64,000 bases of DNA, taken from NCBI RefSeq assembly GCF_017571525.1, contig NZ_JAGETY010000006.1, positions 62,001 through 126,000 of the forward strand, read 5' to 3'. The notes under the pieces are model-generated. The model was not told the DNA's origin. It was given only the letters and a program-made list of their open reading frames with translations, and did not search any database. Source of the stretch: Hymenobacter sp. BT559. GTDB lineage: Bacteria; Bacteroidota; Bacteroidia; Cytophagales; Hymenobacteraceae. This document shows positions 52,055 to 60,896 of this stretch, piece after piece (position 1 is the first letter of the stretch; each line of letters starts with the position of its first letter). The position numbers and the translations under genes were made by a program.

Positions 52055-52600
52055 CTACTGCCCCAACAGCCCCAGGTGTGCCAAATGGTGCTGGCCGTGC
52101 CAGGCGTATTGCACCAAAGCCTGCTCGAGCGTGCTCGTGGTCTGGTAGCGCGGGTGGTAAAAGGTGCGCTGCCACTGCGCCTCGCTCAGGTTTTGCAATA
52201 AGATAACCCAGCGGGCATGCAGGCTTTCGAGCAGGGCTAGCGACACGGCTAGGGGCGTCACAGCCACATCGGGCAGCGTGGCCCAGGCCTGCTCATCGAA
52301 GGGCCGCACGGTCGGGTTGTCCTCCGTAAGGGCTAGCCGGAAGCGGCTGTACAGATTGGGGTGCGTATCGGCCAGGTGATGCACCACCTGGCGGCCCGTC
52401 CAGCCGCCGGGGCGGTAGGGTTGCTCCATGCGTGCAGGCCCGGCCCGCTCTACCGCTGCCTTCAGCAGCGCCGGAAATTCGGCTAGCTGCTGCAAGTAGG
52501 GGGCGCGCCCGGTCGGCGTGAGTGGGGCGGCAGGCAACTGCGGCCGGCCAATAGGAAAGCGCAGGTAGTCGTTGGCGGGAGAGGGGAATGAGGAGAGCAT
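52055..52600 (-). CDS. DinB/YfiT-family metal-dependent protein
   Basis: A 181-residue four-helix-bundle protein of the DinB/YfiT (bacillithiol-S-transferase-like) class. Three histidines of the metal site are visible: QVVHHLADTH at about 83-92 and YAWHGQHHLAHL near the C-terminus. The opening YLRFPIGRPQLP is a YfiT hallmark. The reaction is probably thiol transfer or hydrolysis; the substrate is unknown. I preferred the ATG at 52600 over the frame opening at 52648. Confidence 0.8.
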   Translation of the reverse strand: MLSSFPSPANDYLRFPIGRPQLPAAPLTPTGRAPYLQQLAEFPALLKAAVERAGPARMEQPYRPGGWTGRQVVHHLADTHPNLYSRFRLALTEDNPTVRPFDEQAWATLPDVAVTPLAVSLALLESLHARWVILLQNLSEAQWQRTFYHPRYQTTSTLEQALVQYAWHGQHHLAHLGLLGQ

Positions 52601-53069
52601 AACGGAAAAATTGTTAGGCCCCAAAAGTAGTGTTTGCCTCAGCGGCAATTGCCGGACCTGCTGGTATAGCTTACTTCTTAGGCTTGCCTAAAGCCATTGC
52701 CAAAATGGCCGCCGCATACTATCAGTAGCCGTCGGCTCAATGATAGTGCGCGTTCCCTCAGGGCTCGTGATGGTAGTCGTATTGCCTGTGCGCTCCCGCG
52801 CCGCGCAGTAGAAAGCACTTCTTCATCGGAAAGCCAATTTCGCACCCCTAGCCAGAATAGTATGGTCAGGTTTACTAACAGATACTATTCACCAGATATA
52901 TGCTCCACTGCCGCGCCAGCGGTAAGCCGGCAATGCACCGATAGGGTCGTGCAAGCGACTCGTTTTATAGGAGGCACAGCCTCCCTGAATAAAAAGCACT
53001 AGTTACGCTGCGCTAAACTCGCGCCAGTATGGTAAGTGCTTCATTTTTGGAATTTTATATCAATCAAAA
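52601..53069. other. Gene-poor region with a possible gene remnant
   Basis: A 469-base gap. Plus-strand open frame 52697-53002 has no recognisable protein character. On the minus strand a small lipoprotein-like remnant may lie at 52688-52826 (listed separately). Nothing else is supportable. Confidence 0.35.
52688..52826 (-). pseudogene. Possible small lipoprotein remnant with a frameshift
   Basis: An ATG at 52826 reads MKKCFLL. In a frame one base off, CAARERTGNTTTITSPEGTR and IIEPTATDSMRRPFWQWL follow to a stop at 52688. The pieces look like a signal start, a lipid cysteine and a Thr-rich tail, as in small lipoproteins, but a frameshift separates them. I do not recognise the product; this is weakly supported. 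Confidence 0.25.
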
Positions 53070-53240
53070 TTATACCTGATTTCTCTTTATTCCCTTGCTC
53101 ATTAAATAGAGCCCTAGCAAAATGCAGATACCTGCACTCATTATTTCAGAATCTAAATTTCGGCCACTTTTAAGATTCATCCCAGTATTTATCCCCGCGG
53201 CAATTATAAACGCACCTAAAGCGATAAAAAATATTTTCAT
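53070..53240 (-). CDS. Small two-helix membrane protein
   Basis: A 56-residue ORF from an ATG at 53238-53240. Two hydrophobic helices can be seen: IFFIALGAFIIAAGINTG near the N-terminus and IMSAGICILLGLYLMS toward the C-terminus, with a basic tail (KGIKRNQV). Its AT-rich composition differs from the surrounding GC-rich genes, which suggests recent arrival or relaxed codon use. It lies just beyond the icd terminator hairpin. It is not a known family to me. Confidence 0.5.
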   Translation of the reverse strand: MKIFFIALGAFIIAAGINTGMNLKSGRNLDSEIMSAGICILLGLYLMSKGIKRNQV

Positions 53241-53250
53241 AGAACAAACT

Positions 53251-53288
53251 AAACCCCCGCGCCAGCCTCTCAGCCAACGCGGGGGTTT
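53251..53288 (-). terminator. Hairpin downstream of icd
   Basis: AAACCCCCGCG / CGCGGGGGTTT, an 11-bp perfect stem with a 16-base loop. It lies just after the icd stop on the minus strand; the T-run is short. Confidence 0.65.
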
Positions 53289-53313
53289 GTGTTAATTGGC
53301 GACTGCCAAGCTA

Positions 53314-54579
53314 CTACATATTCTTAATAATCTCGTCGCCGAACTCGCTCGTTTTGAGCAAGGTAGCGCCTTCCATCTGGCGCTCGAAGTCGTAGGTGAC
53401 GCGCTTGCTGGCAATGGCGGCTTCGAGGCCTTTATTGATGAGGGCAGCGGCTTCTTTCCAACCCAGGTGCTCGAGCATCATCACGCCCGAGAGGATAACC
53501 GAGCCGGGGTTCACCTTATCTTGGTTGGCGTATTTGGGCGCGGTGCCGTGCGTAGCCTCGAAGATGGCGTGGCCGGTCACGTAGTTGATGTTGGCGCCCG
53601 GCGCGATGCCGATGCCGCCCACGATGGCCGCCAGGGCATCGGAGATGTAGTCGCCGTTCAGGTTCAGGGTAGCCACTACCGAGTACTCCGACGGGCGAAG
53701 CAGGATTTGCTGCAGGAAGGCATCGGCGATGCTGTCCTTGATGATGAGCTTGCCCTGGTCCTGCGCTTGCTTTTGCAGGGCATCGGCCACCTGCACGCCT
53801 TGTTTGGCCACGATTTTGTCGTACTGCGCCCAAGTGAATACCTTGGCGCCAAACTCCTTCTCGGCCAGCTCGTAGCCCCAGGTTTTGAACGCGCCCTCGG
53901 TGAATTTCATGATATTGCCCTTATGCACCAGCGTCACCGAAGGCAGCTTGTTGTCGAGGGCGTACTTGATGGCGGCGCGCACGAGGCGCTCGGTGCCTTC
54001 TTTCGATACCGGCTTAATGCCGAACGACGACGACTCGGGGAAGCGAATCTTCTTCACGCCCATCTCGTCTTGCAGGAATTCAAGCATTTTCTGAGCCTGC
54101 GGCGTGCCGTTCATGTACTCGATGCCGGCGTAGATGTCCTCCGTGTTTTCGCGGAAGATGACCATATTAGTCAGCTCGGGGTGCTTCACGGGCGAGGGCA
54201 CGCCGTCGTAGTAGCGTACGGGGCGCACGCAGGCATACAGGTCCAGCTCCTGGCGCAGGGCCACGTTGAGCGAGCGGATGCCGCCGCCCACGGGCGTGGT
54301 CAGCGGGCCTTTAATGCCCACCAGGTAGTCTCGGAAGGCGTCCAGCGTTTCGGCGGGCAGCCAGTTGTTGAGTTGCTTGTAGGCTTTTTCACCGGCCAGC
54401 ACTTCTTTCCACACCAGCTTCTTCTTGCCGCCGTAGGCTTTTTCAACCGCGGCATCGAATACGCGCTGCGAGGCCCGCCAAATGTCCGGCCCAATACCAT
54501 CGCCCTCAATAAAGGGAATGGTCGGTTGGTCGGGTACATTCAGCTTGCCATTTTTAATGGTGATTTTTTGCTCTGCCAT
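53314..54579 (-). CDS. icd: NADP-dependent isocitrate dehydrogenase
   Basis: A 421-residue TCA-cycle enzyme oxidising isocitrate to 2-oxoglutarate. It opens [19 protein letters not shown]. The phosphorylatable serine lies in [20 protein letters not shown], followed by RPVRYY and [15 protein letters not shown]. The C-terminal block is [20 protein letters not shown], with [16 protein letters not shown] and [10 protein letters not shown] for NADP. The length is normal for the homodimeric bacterial enzyme. Confidence 0.97.
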   Translation of the reverse strand: MAEQKITIKNGKLNVPDQPTIPFIEGDGIGPDIWRASQRVFDAAVEKAYGGKKKLVWKEVLAGEKAYKQLNNWLPAETLDAFRDYLVGIKGPLTTPVGGGIRSLNVALRQELDLYACVRPVRYYDGVPSPVKHPELTNMVIFRENTEDIYAGIEYMNGTPQAQKMLEFLQDEMGVKKIRFPESSSFGIKPVSKEGTERLVRAAIKYALDNKLPSVTLVHKGNIMKFTEGAFKTWGYELAEKEFGAKVFTWAQYDKIVAKQGVQVADALQKQAQDQGKLIIKDSIADAFLQQILLRPSEYSVVATLNLNGDYISDALAAIVGGIGIAPGANINYVTGHAIFEATHGTAPKYANQDKVNPGSVILSGVMMLEHLGWKEAAALINKGLEAAIASKRVTYDFERQMEGATLLKTSEFGDEIIKNM

Positions 54580-54669
54580 GAGGAAAAAGATTGTCTAGTA
54601 GTTAGTTGTCAGTTCAGGTGGGAAATCTTATTTGGTGCCAGCCCGTCGGTTAGGGTGGCTGGCCTCGTC

Positions 54670-54763
54670 TGTCATTGCGAGTAAAGCGAAGCAATCTTTC
54701 CTTGTCGTTGGAGTAGTACCCCTAGCGGTAAGGAAGGATTGCTTCGCTTTACTCGCAATGACA
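54670..54763. repeat. REP-type palindrome (TCATTGCGAG...CGAAGCAATC)
   Basis: TGTCATTGCGAGTAAAGCGA and onward (54670-54703) pair exactly with the segment ending TCGCAATGACA (54731-54763). Palindromes with TCATTGCGAG / CGAAGCAATC arms occur in many bacterial genomes as dispersed extragenic repeats. It lies between icd and the M16 peptidase gene. Confidence 0.7.
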
Positions 54764-54783
54764 GGCGGTAAATGGATTATTAC

Positions 54784-57700
54784 TCAATACCCGAAAATTT
54801 CTTTCAGGGTCAGTTGCTGGACGGTGCCGTACTTGGCCAGCTCCTTGAAATTCAGTCTGTCCTTAGAGCCGATAACCAAGATGACCTGGTTTTGGCCCCG
54901 AATCTTGGCCTGCTGAAATTTCTGCAATTCGGCAAACGTCATGTTCTGGGTTTGGTCATACACGTCGCGGCGCAGGTCGTAATCGAGACCTAGCCGGCGG
55001 GCGCGCTCGTAGCTGAGCAAGATGCCTTCGTGGGTAATGCGGTCGGTGGCAATGCTGTTGCGAATGCTCTGCTTGGCAATGGCTAGGTTGGCATCGGCTA
55101 GGGGCATATCGGTGAGCAGACCTTCCATGCCGGCCATGGCCTCGGGCAGTTTATCGCTCTGCGTGCCGATGTAGCTGAGGATGTAGTTGGAGCGGCCCGT
55201 CTTATCGGCGTTCGCGTAGCGTGACATGGCCGAGTAGGCTAGGGCCTTGCTCTCGCGCAAATCCTGGAAGACGATGCTGCCCATGCCGCCGCCGAAGTAC
55301 TCGTTGTAGAGCGCCACGGTGGGGGCTAGCGCACGGTCGTAGATGTCGCCCTTGGTCAGGAACAGGATTTCGGCCTGCACCATCTTGTAGTCAACCCAGT
55401 AGACCTTTTTGTCTTTCAACGGTTGCTCGGCGAAGTCCTTGGCCGGTGGGGTCGGCTTGAGCTTAGCAGGTGTGCGGTGGTCGGCAGCGATTATTTCTGT
55501 AATGCCATCCGAACCTACTGTAATGGATTTTCCATTGTTATCACGTCCCATATGGTAGCTCCCATCCATACGACGAGGCCCATAGTACAGCACGCGGTGC
55601 TGGTACGTCGGCAGCGATTTCAGTAGGCTCGTCAGCTGCTCCGGCTTCAACGCTTTCAGCTGCGCCTCGGGCACGATGTTCGTAAACGGATTGCGCGGGC
55701 CATACTTGGCGTAGTTCAGCATGGCCTGATTCAGAATCACGCCCTTATTGAGTTTAGCATCCTGGCGCTGCTTCAAAATGCCGGCCACCTGGTTTTTGAG
55801 GGCCGCCGCGTCGGGGCGCGGGTTGTTTAGCAACTGCTCAAACAGCAGCATGGCTGGCTTCAGGTTGCTGTCGAGCCCGCTGAGGCTGATGAGCACGCGG
55901 TCCTGGCTGCTGCTGACGGCAAACGAGCAGCCTAGCTTGTAAAACTCCTGTTGCAGCTGTGCCGCCGAGTGCTGGCCGGTGCCCAGGTACTGCAAATAAT
56001 CGGTAGCTACGTCGAGCAGCGGATTATTATTGGTACCCAGGTCGATAGCGTAGAACAGGCTGAACAGCCCATTCTCGGTATTCCTGGTGTAGTACAGCGG
56101 CAGGCCGGGCTTGATATCGGCCGTTTGAATGTCCTTCTTGTAGTCGAGGAATACCGGCTTTAACTCGGTGCTGGGCAGCTTCGATACTTCGGTGTAGTAA
56201 GCCGAAGCCGCATCGCGGTTGGCGGGCACCGGCGTGATGGCCGGCTTCACCACTTTCACTTTGTTGGGGTCTTCGCCAGTGCGCTTGAACACAGCCACGT
56301 AGTTCTGGCCGTAGTTGTCGTTGGCAAACTTGACGATTTCGGCCTTCGTGATGGTGGCAAAATCCTCGTTCTGCTTCAGGTAGTCGGCCCAGCTCACGCG
56401 CTCGATAAACGCCTCGTACATGGCGCTAGCCCGCGCCTCGTTGCTTTCGTAGCTCTTGGTGCGGCTCAGCTTCTCGTTGTTTACGATGGCCGGAATGAGC
56501 CAGTCAGGGAAGTCGCCGCGCTTCACTTTGGCTACTTCGGCCAGCATCAGGGCCTGCACCTCTTCCAGCTTCTGGCCCTGGCGCGGCGTGCCGTAGAGCA
56601 CGTGCGTCGAGTAGTCGTCGTTGAGGTCAGCGAAGGTCTGGGCTTGCAGCACGCGCTGCTGCTGGTTCAGGTCGAGGTCGAAGAGGCCGGCCTGGCCGTT
56701 GGTCAGGATTCTGTCCAGCATGCGCAGGCGCAGGGCATCACGGGTAGCCTTGCCAGGAAAACGATACCCTAGCATCACATTTTCCGACTGCGGCCCGAGC
56801 ACTTCTTTGGTAATGGGCGCGGTAATGGGCTTCTCGACCGGGGCCACGAATGCCGGGGCCGGCTTACCCTGCCAAGCACCAAAATATTTATCAATCAGTC
56901 GAATGGTCTGGTCGTAGTCCAGGTCGCCGCTCAGGCACAGCGCTACGTTGCTAGGCACGTAATACTGGCCGAAGTACTTCTTAATCTCGGTTATCGACGG
57001 GTTTTGCAGGTGCTCAATCGTGCCGATGGTCGTCTGTGTACCGTAGGGGTGGGTAGGGTAGAGGCTGGCATTCAACGCCTCAAACTCCTTGCTGAAATCC
57101 GAATCCAGCCCCCGGTTTTTCTCCTCATACACAGCCTCCAGCTCAGTATGAAACAAGCGTGGCACCATCTCGGTAAAGCGCTCGCTTTGCACGGCGGCCC
57201 ACTTTTCGAGCTGGTTGCTCGGAATGTCTTCCTGGTAAACCGTCTCCTCATTGGAGGTGTGTGCGTTCGAGCCCTTGGCCCCGATGCTGCCCATCAGCTT
57301 GTCGTACTCGTTGGGCACGGCGTAGCGCGCCGCTACCCCGGAAACAGAATCAATCTGATGATACGTGCGCTTGCGAGCCACCGGGTCGTTGCGCTCGCCC
57401 CGATAGGTTTCGTACAGCGCCTCAATCTTATCCAATTCGGGCTTCTCCTTGGCCCAATCCTTGGTGCCAAGCCGCGAGGTACCCTTGAACACCATATGCT
57501 CCAGGTAATGGGCTAGCCCGGTAGCGGTAGCCGGGTCGTTCTTGGAGCCGGCGCGCACCGCTACGTAGGTTTGAATGCGGGGCGCGTTTTTGTAGTCCGA
57601 CAGGTAGACGGTCAGGCCATTATCCAGCTTATACACACGCACCCCCAGCGGGTCGTTGGGCGCCGTTTCGTAGCGATATTCTTTGGCCGGGGCCGGGCTG

Positions 57701-57810
57701 GCGGCGGGGGCAGTAGTGGCCGCCGTAGTGGCCGGCTTGCTCGATTGGCACTGCGTGGTGAGGCCGAGGGCCGCCAGGGCGGGCAGCAAAAGCAACAACG
57801 GTCGATTCAC
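54784..57810 (-). CDS. M16-family zinc peptidase lipoprotein (pitrilysin-like)
   Basis: A 1008-residue protein with two tandem M16 halves, as in PqqL/pitrilysin-like enzymes. The signal start is MNRPLLLLLPALAALGLTTQC, a lipobox-like cysteine at residue 21. The zinc motif is HYLEHMVF with H101, E104 and H105; a downstream Glu block is LEAVYEEKN. The second half lacks the motif, as usual for the inactive domain. The role is extracytoplasmic peptide breakdown. The frame opens at a GTG at 57852, but that codon lies in the -7 box, so I use the GTG at 57810 that begins a proper signal peptide. Confidence 0.85.
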   Translation of the reverse strand: MNRPLLLLLPALAALGLTTQCQSSKPATTAATTAPAASPAPAKEYRYETAPNDPLGVRVYKLDNGLTVYLSDYKNAPRIQTYVAVRAGSKNDPATATGLAHYLEHMVFKGTSRLGTKDWAKEKPELDKIEALYETYRGERNDPVARKRTYHQIDSVSGVAARYAVPNEYDKLMGSIGAKGSNAHTSNEETVYQEDIPSNQLEKWAAVQSERFTEMVPRLFHTELEAVYEEKNRGLDSDFSKEFEALNASLYPTHPYGTQTTIGTIEHLQNPSITEIKKYFGQYYVPSNVALCLSGDLDYDQTIRLIDKYFGAWQGKPAPAFVAPVEKPITAPITKEVLGPQSENVMLGYRFPGKATRDALRLRMLDRILTNGQAGLFDLDLNQQQRVLQAQTFADLNDDYSTHVLYGTPRQGQKLEEVQALMLAEVAKVKRGDFPDWLIPAIVNNEKLSRTKSYESNEARASAMYEAFIERVSWADYLKQNEDFATITKAEIVKFANDNYGQNYVAVFKRTGEDPNKVKVVKPAITPVPANRDAASAYYTEVSKLPSTELKPVFLDYKKDIQTADIKPGLPLYYTRNTENGLFSLFYAIDLGTNNNPLLDVATDYLQYLGTGQHSAAQLQQEFYKLGCSFAVSSSQDRVLISLSGLDSNLKPAMLLFEQLLNNPRPDAAALKNQVAGILKQRQDAKLNKGVILNQAMLNYAKYGPRNPFTNIVPEAQLKALKPEQLTSLLKSLPTYQHRVLYYGPRRMDGSYHMGRDNNGKSITVGSDGITEIIAADHRTPAKLKPTPPAKDFAEQPLKDKKVYWVDYKMVQAEILFLTKGDIYDRALAPTVALYNEYFGGGMGSIVFQDLRESKALAYSAMSRYANADKTGRSNYILSYIGTQSDKLPEAMAGMEGLLTDMPLADANLAIAKQSIRNSIATDRITHEGILLSYERARRLGLDYDLRRDVYDQTQNMTFAELQKFQQAKIRGQNQVILVIGSKDRLNFKELAKYGTVQQLTLKEIFGY

Positions 57811-57851
57811 AAACAGGCTAGTCAGAGCGCGGGGGACTACAATAAGGGGCA

Positions 57852-57859
57852 CAAAGGTA
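57852..57859 (-). promoter_or_regulatory. -7 element of the M16 peptidase gene
   Basis: TACCTTTG on the minus strand, a full TAnnTTTG match. It overlaps an alternative GTG start (57850-57852), which argues for the start at 57810. Confidence 0.5.
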
Positions 57860-58039
57860 GAAGTTCATGCGAGGAATAAAAAACAAAAAAATCAATTCCA
57901 CTGAGTTACCTTTACAGGTTTGATTTGAGCGGTAGCACCTTATAAAGTACATATTTGCGCCAAAACGTTGCCAGGGATTGCAATAAAAACCTGGCGGTTG
58001 TGTCAGCAGGAGCTCACTAGTCGATTACCTCCTTCTTAA

Positions 58040-58858
58040 ATGGCCCAAACAGTTTTCATTACCGGCACCTCGACCGGTATCGGCGCCGCTGCCGTGCGGC
58101 TTTTTGCGGCCCATGGCTGGCAGGTGGCGGCCACCATGCGCAATCCCGCCGATGCCAAATTTGGCGACCTGCCCGGCGTGCGCTTGTACGCGCTCGACGT
58201 CACGGATGCCGCCTCAGTGCAAGAGGCCGTAGCCCAGGCGCAACACGATTTTGGGCAGCTCGATGTACTGGTCAACAACGCCGGCTATGGGTTGGTGGGC
58301 CCCTTCGAGACGGCTACAACGGCGCAGATTCAGCAGCAGTTTGCTACCAATATGTTCGGCGTTTTTGCCGTGACGCAGGCCGTGCTGCCCGCCCTGCGGG
58401 CGCAGCACTCGGGCATTATCATCAATATTACCTCGGTGGGCGGGCGCACGGGCTTCCCTATGAACTCGCTTTACCACGCCACCAAATTCGGGCTCGATGG
58501 CTTTTCCGAGTCGCTGTGGTATGAGCTGGCGCCGTTCGGCATTCAAGTGAAAGTGGTGGCGCCGGGCGGCGTGGCCACCGATTTCGCCACCCGCTCGCTG
58601 CACCTCACCGCTAGCCCCGACGATGCCGCCAACCCCTACGCCGGCCAGATGCGCGCCGTGCTCGACGCCTTCAGCGGTCGCGCGGGCAACGCCTCGCAGC
58701 CCGAGCAAATTGCCGAAGTCATCTACCAGGCTGCTACCGATGGTTCGTCGCAGCTGCGCTACATCGCCGGTGCCGATGCGCAAAGCCTGCTAGCCACGAA
58801 GGCGCAAATGCCCGAGGCCGACTTTATGCAGATGATACAGAAAAGCTTTGGTGGCTAG
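58040..58858 (+). CDS. Short-chain dehydrogenase/reductase
   Basis: A 272-residue classical SDR. The cofactor motif TGTSTGIG is at about 9-16, NNAG at 79-82, the catalytic Ser at S132 and the YxxxK pair at Y145 and K149. The sequence DVTDAASV and loop placement suggest NADP or NAD use cannot be decided. Substrate unknown; the sequence resembles oxidoreductases acting on carbonyls of small metabolites. Confidence 0.88.
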   Translation: MAQTVFITGTSTGIGAAAVRLFAAHGWQVAATMRNPADAKFGDLPGVRLYALDVTDAASVQEAVAQAQHDFGQLDVLVNNAGYGLVGPFETATTAQIQQQFATNMFGVFAVTQAVLPALRAQHSGIIINITSVGGRTGFPMNSLYHATKFGLDGFSESLWYELAPFGIQVKVVAPGGVATDFATRSLHLTASPDDAANPYAGQMRAVLDAFSGRAGNASQPEQIAEVIYQAATDGSSQLRYIAGADAQSLLATKAQMPEADFMQMIQKSFGG

Positions 58859-58955
58859 GGGGCAATTTTGGACAAAAACCAAAGAAAGCAGCAAAGGATG
58901 CGCAATTGTCTCACTACCATGAAGTAATTGCTGCCGACATATAAGTGCATAAAAA

Positions 58956-58984
58956 ATCCCGGTCACGCTAGTTGTGGCCGGGAT
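58956..58984 (-). terminator. Terminator of the DEAD-box helicase gene
   Basis: ATCCCGGTCAC / GTGGCCGGGAT with loop GCTAGTT; on the minus strand it is followed by TTTTTT. It lies 20 bases after the helicase stop. Confidence 0.8.
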
Positions 58985-59003
58985 CTTTGATTTGAGCTAG
59001 CGG

Positions 59004-60707
59004 CTATTCGGCGCTAGGGGTTGCCGAGGGCTCGGCCGCTGGCATAGTGCCATCGGCCGGGCGCGGGCCTTTGCCGCGGTTGCGGCCGCCGCGCTTGCGG
59101 CGGCGCTGGCCTTCAGGCTTGTCGCCATCGGCGCGGGGCTCGCGGGGCGCAGGGTTTTCGCCGTCGGCGCGGGGTTCGCGCGGTGGCCGGGCCTCCCCGG
59201 CTGGGCGGGGCTCGCGGGGCGGGCGGGCTTCACGCGGGGCCTCACCTTCGGGGCGCGGGGCGCGGGGGGGGCGCGCTTCGCGGGGCGGGGCTACGTAAGC
59301 GTTCACGGGTGTCTGGCCGGCGTCGATGGCGGCCAGGCGGGCGGCCGCATTGGCTAGCCGCTCGGCGCGCTGCGGGTCGTTCTTATCGCCGTCGCGACGG
59401 GGGCCTCGGTCGCGACCACCGCCACTGCGGCGGTCGCCGTCAGGGCGCGGGCCACGGTCACCTTCGGAGCGGGGGCCGCGGTCACGGCCACCACTGCCGC
59501 CGCTACGGCCACCATCGCGCGGGCCGGTTTTGCCGCGCAGGCCGCTAAAGCGTTTGGGGTCAAACTCGGGCGCGGGGCCGTAGCCCAAGCCTTCGGTAAT
59601 GGCCTGCTTCTCAATCTCGCGCTCGATGAGCTTCTCGATTTTGATGATTCGGTCCTGGTCCTGGTCGGCGATGAAGGTGATGGCCGTGCCCGTAGTAGCG
59701 GCCCTAGCGGTGCGGCCGATGCGGTGCACGTAATCCTCGGCAGCGCGGGGCACGTCGAAGTTCACCACGTGGCTCAGCGAGTCAATATCAATGCCCCGGC
59801 TCACCACGTCGGTGGCCACGAGGATGGGAAACTGCTTGTTTTTGAAGGCACGCATAGTGGCTTCGCGCTCTTCCTGGGTGCGGTCCGAGCTGATGCCCTG
59901 GGCCGGGTAGCCCAGCTTGTTGAGCGAGCGCACGATGCCGGCGACGGCCGACTTCTTGCTGGTAAAAAGCACCATGCTTTGCACGTCCTGAGCTTTGATG
60001 AGGTGCTCTAGCACGGGCAGCTTTTGGTGGTCAAAAGTCATGTAAAACTGCTGGTTGATGCCAGCGGCGGGCTTGCTCACGGCGAGGCGTACCTCGTCGG
60101 GCTCGTGCAGAATCTGCTGCGAGAAGTCGCGGATTTTGCTCGGCATGGTGGCCGAGAATAGCAGCGTCTGACGCGTTTTAGGCAGCTGCCGCACAATGTT
60201 GAGGATGTCATCGGCAAAGCCCATATCCATCATCTTATCGGCCTCGTCGAGCACCAGGTATTTGAGGTCGTCAAACTTGACGTACCCTAGCTGCATGTGA
60301 GCGATGAGGCGGCCGGGCGTGGCAATAATAATATCGGCCCCGCTCGTGAGGGCCCGCTTTTGCTGCTCCCAGTTTTCACTTTTGCCACCGCCATAAATGG
60401 CAATGGAGGAGGCTTCTACAAAGTAGCCGAAGCCCGTTACCTGCTCATCAATCTGGGTGGCCAGCTCGCGGGTGGGTACCAGCACCAGGGTCGACGTGGT
60501 GCCGTGCTTGGCGTGCGAAATCTTGTCGAGCAGCGGCACGAGGTAGGCGGCCGTCTTGCCCGTGCCGGTCTGGGCGCAGGCAATGAGGTCTTTGCCAGCC
60601 AGGATTTTCGGAATTGCCTGCTCCTGGATAGGCGTGGCGTTGAGGTAGTTCATGGCGTCCACGCCAGCCAGCAGGTCGTCGTGGAGATTAAAATCGTGGA
60701 AAGTCAA
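59004..60707 (-). CDS. DEAD-box RNA helicase with Arg/Gly-rich tail
   Basis: A 567-residue RhlE-like helicase, here starting from a TTG (MTFHDFNLHDDLL); no ATG or GTG gives a reasonable start, and the frame continues to 61001 only as non-coding sequence. Q-motif at about 24-30, Walker A AQTGTGKT at 45-52, DEAD in VLDEADKM, SAT, and HRIGRTARA are present. The C-terminal 150 residues are low complexity with RGG/RPPR-type repeats (GGRDRGPR, ARPPREPR), typical of RNA binding. Such helicases assist ribosome assembly and cold-stress RNA remodelling. Confidence 0.88.
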   Translation of the reverse strand: MTFHDFNLHDDLLAGVDAMNYLNATPIQEQAIPKILAGKDLIACAQTGTGKTAAYLVPLLDKISHAKHGTTSTLVLVPTRELATQIDEQVTGFGYFVEASSIAIYGGGKSENWEQQKRALTSGADIIIATPGRLIAHMQLGYVKFDDLKYLVLDEADKMMDMGFADDILNIVRQLPKTRQTLLFSATMPSKIRDFSQQILHEPDEVRLAVSKPAAGINQQFYMTFDHQKLPVLEHLIKAQDVQSMVLFTSKKSAVAGIVRSLNKLGYPAQGISSDRTQEEREATMRAFKNKQFPILVATDVVSRGIDIDSLSHVVNFDVPRAAEDYVHRIGRTARAATTGTAITFIADQDQDRIIKIEKLIEREIEKQAITEGLGYGPAPEFDPKRFSGLRGKTGPRDGGRSGGSGGRDRGPRSEGDRGPRPDGDRRSGGGRDRGPRRDGDKNDPQRAERLANAAARLAAIDAGQTPVNAYVAPPREARPPRAPRPEGEAPREARPPREPRPAGEARPPREPRADGENPAPREPRADGDKPEGQRRRKRGGRNRGKGPRPADGTMPAAEPSATPSAE

Positions 60708-60781
60708 GAGTGCAGCTGGTAAAGTGAATAAATTAGGGCTGACCTTGCATTTCCTGGTCAGCAAAACCGCTTGATTTAGAA

Positions 60782-60789
60782 CAAAGGTA
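60782..60789 (-). promoter_or_regulatory. -7 element of the helicase gene
   Basis: TACCTTTG on the minus strand, a full TAnnTTTG match about 75 bases upstream of the TTG start. The -33 TTG is not evident. Confidence 0.4.
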
Positions 60790-60824
60790 AGCCGGATAAG
60801 TGCCCGGCTTGCGGGCTGGTGCGT

Positions 60825-60886
60825 AGGGGTAGCTTTAGCTTGCCGTTTTATCGGCAGCTGCCCTGGCGGCAGGCTAAAGCTACCCT
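60825..60886. repeat. REP-like palindrome (GTAGCTTTAGC family)
   Basis: AGGGGTAGCTTTAGCTTGCCG (60825-60845, read as AGGGGTAGC plus TTTAGCTTGCCG) pairs with CGGCAGGCTAAAGCTACCCT (60867-60886). It lies in the promoter region between the divergent helicase and methyltransferase genes. A dispersed repeat is likely but other copies are not in this window. Confidence 0.5.
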
Positions 60887-60896
60887 TACTACTCGC

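Noticed and set aside
53296-54684. 462-codon plus-strand ORF
   Set aside because: Runs antisense to icd, whose product is unambiguous; the open frame results from high GC codon use.
59004-59550. CRISPR-like repeats
   Set aside because: The direct repeats are Arg/Gly/Pro-rich codons of the helicase tail, irregular in length and without spacers.
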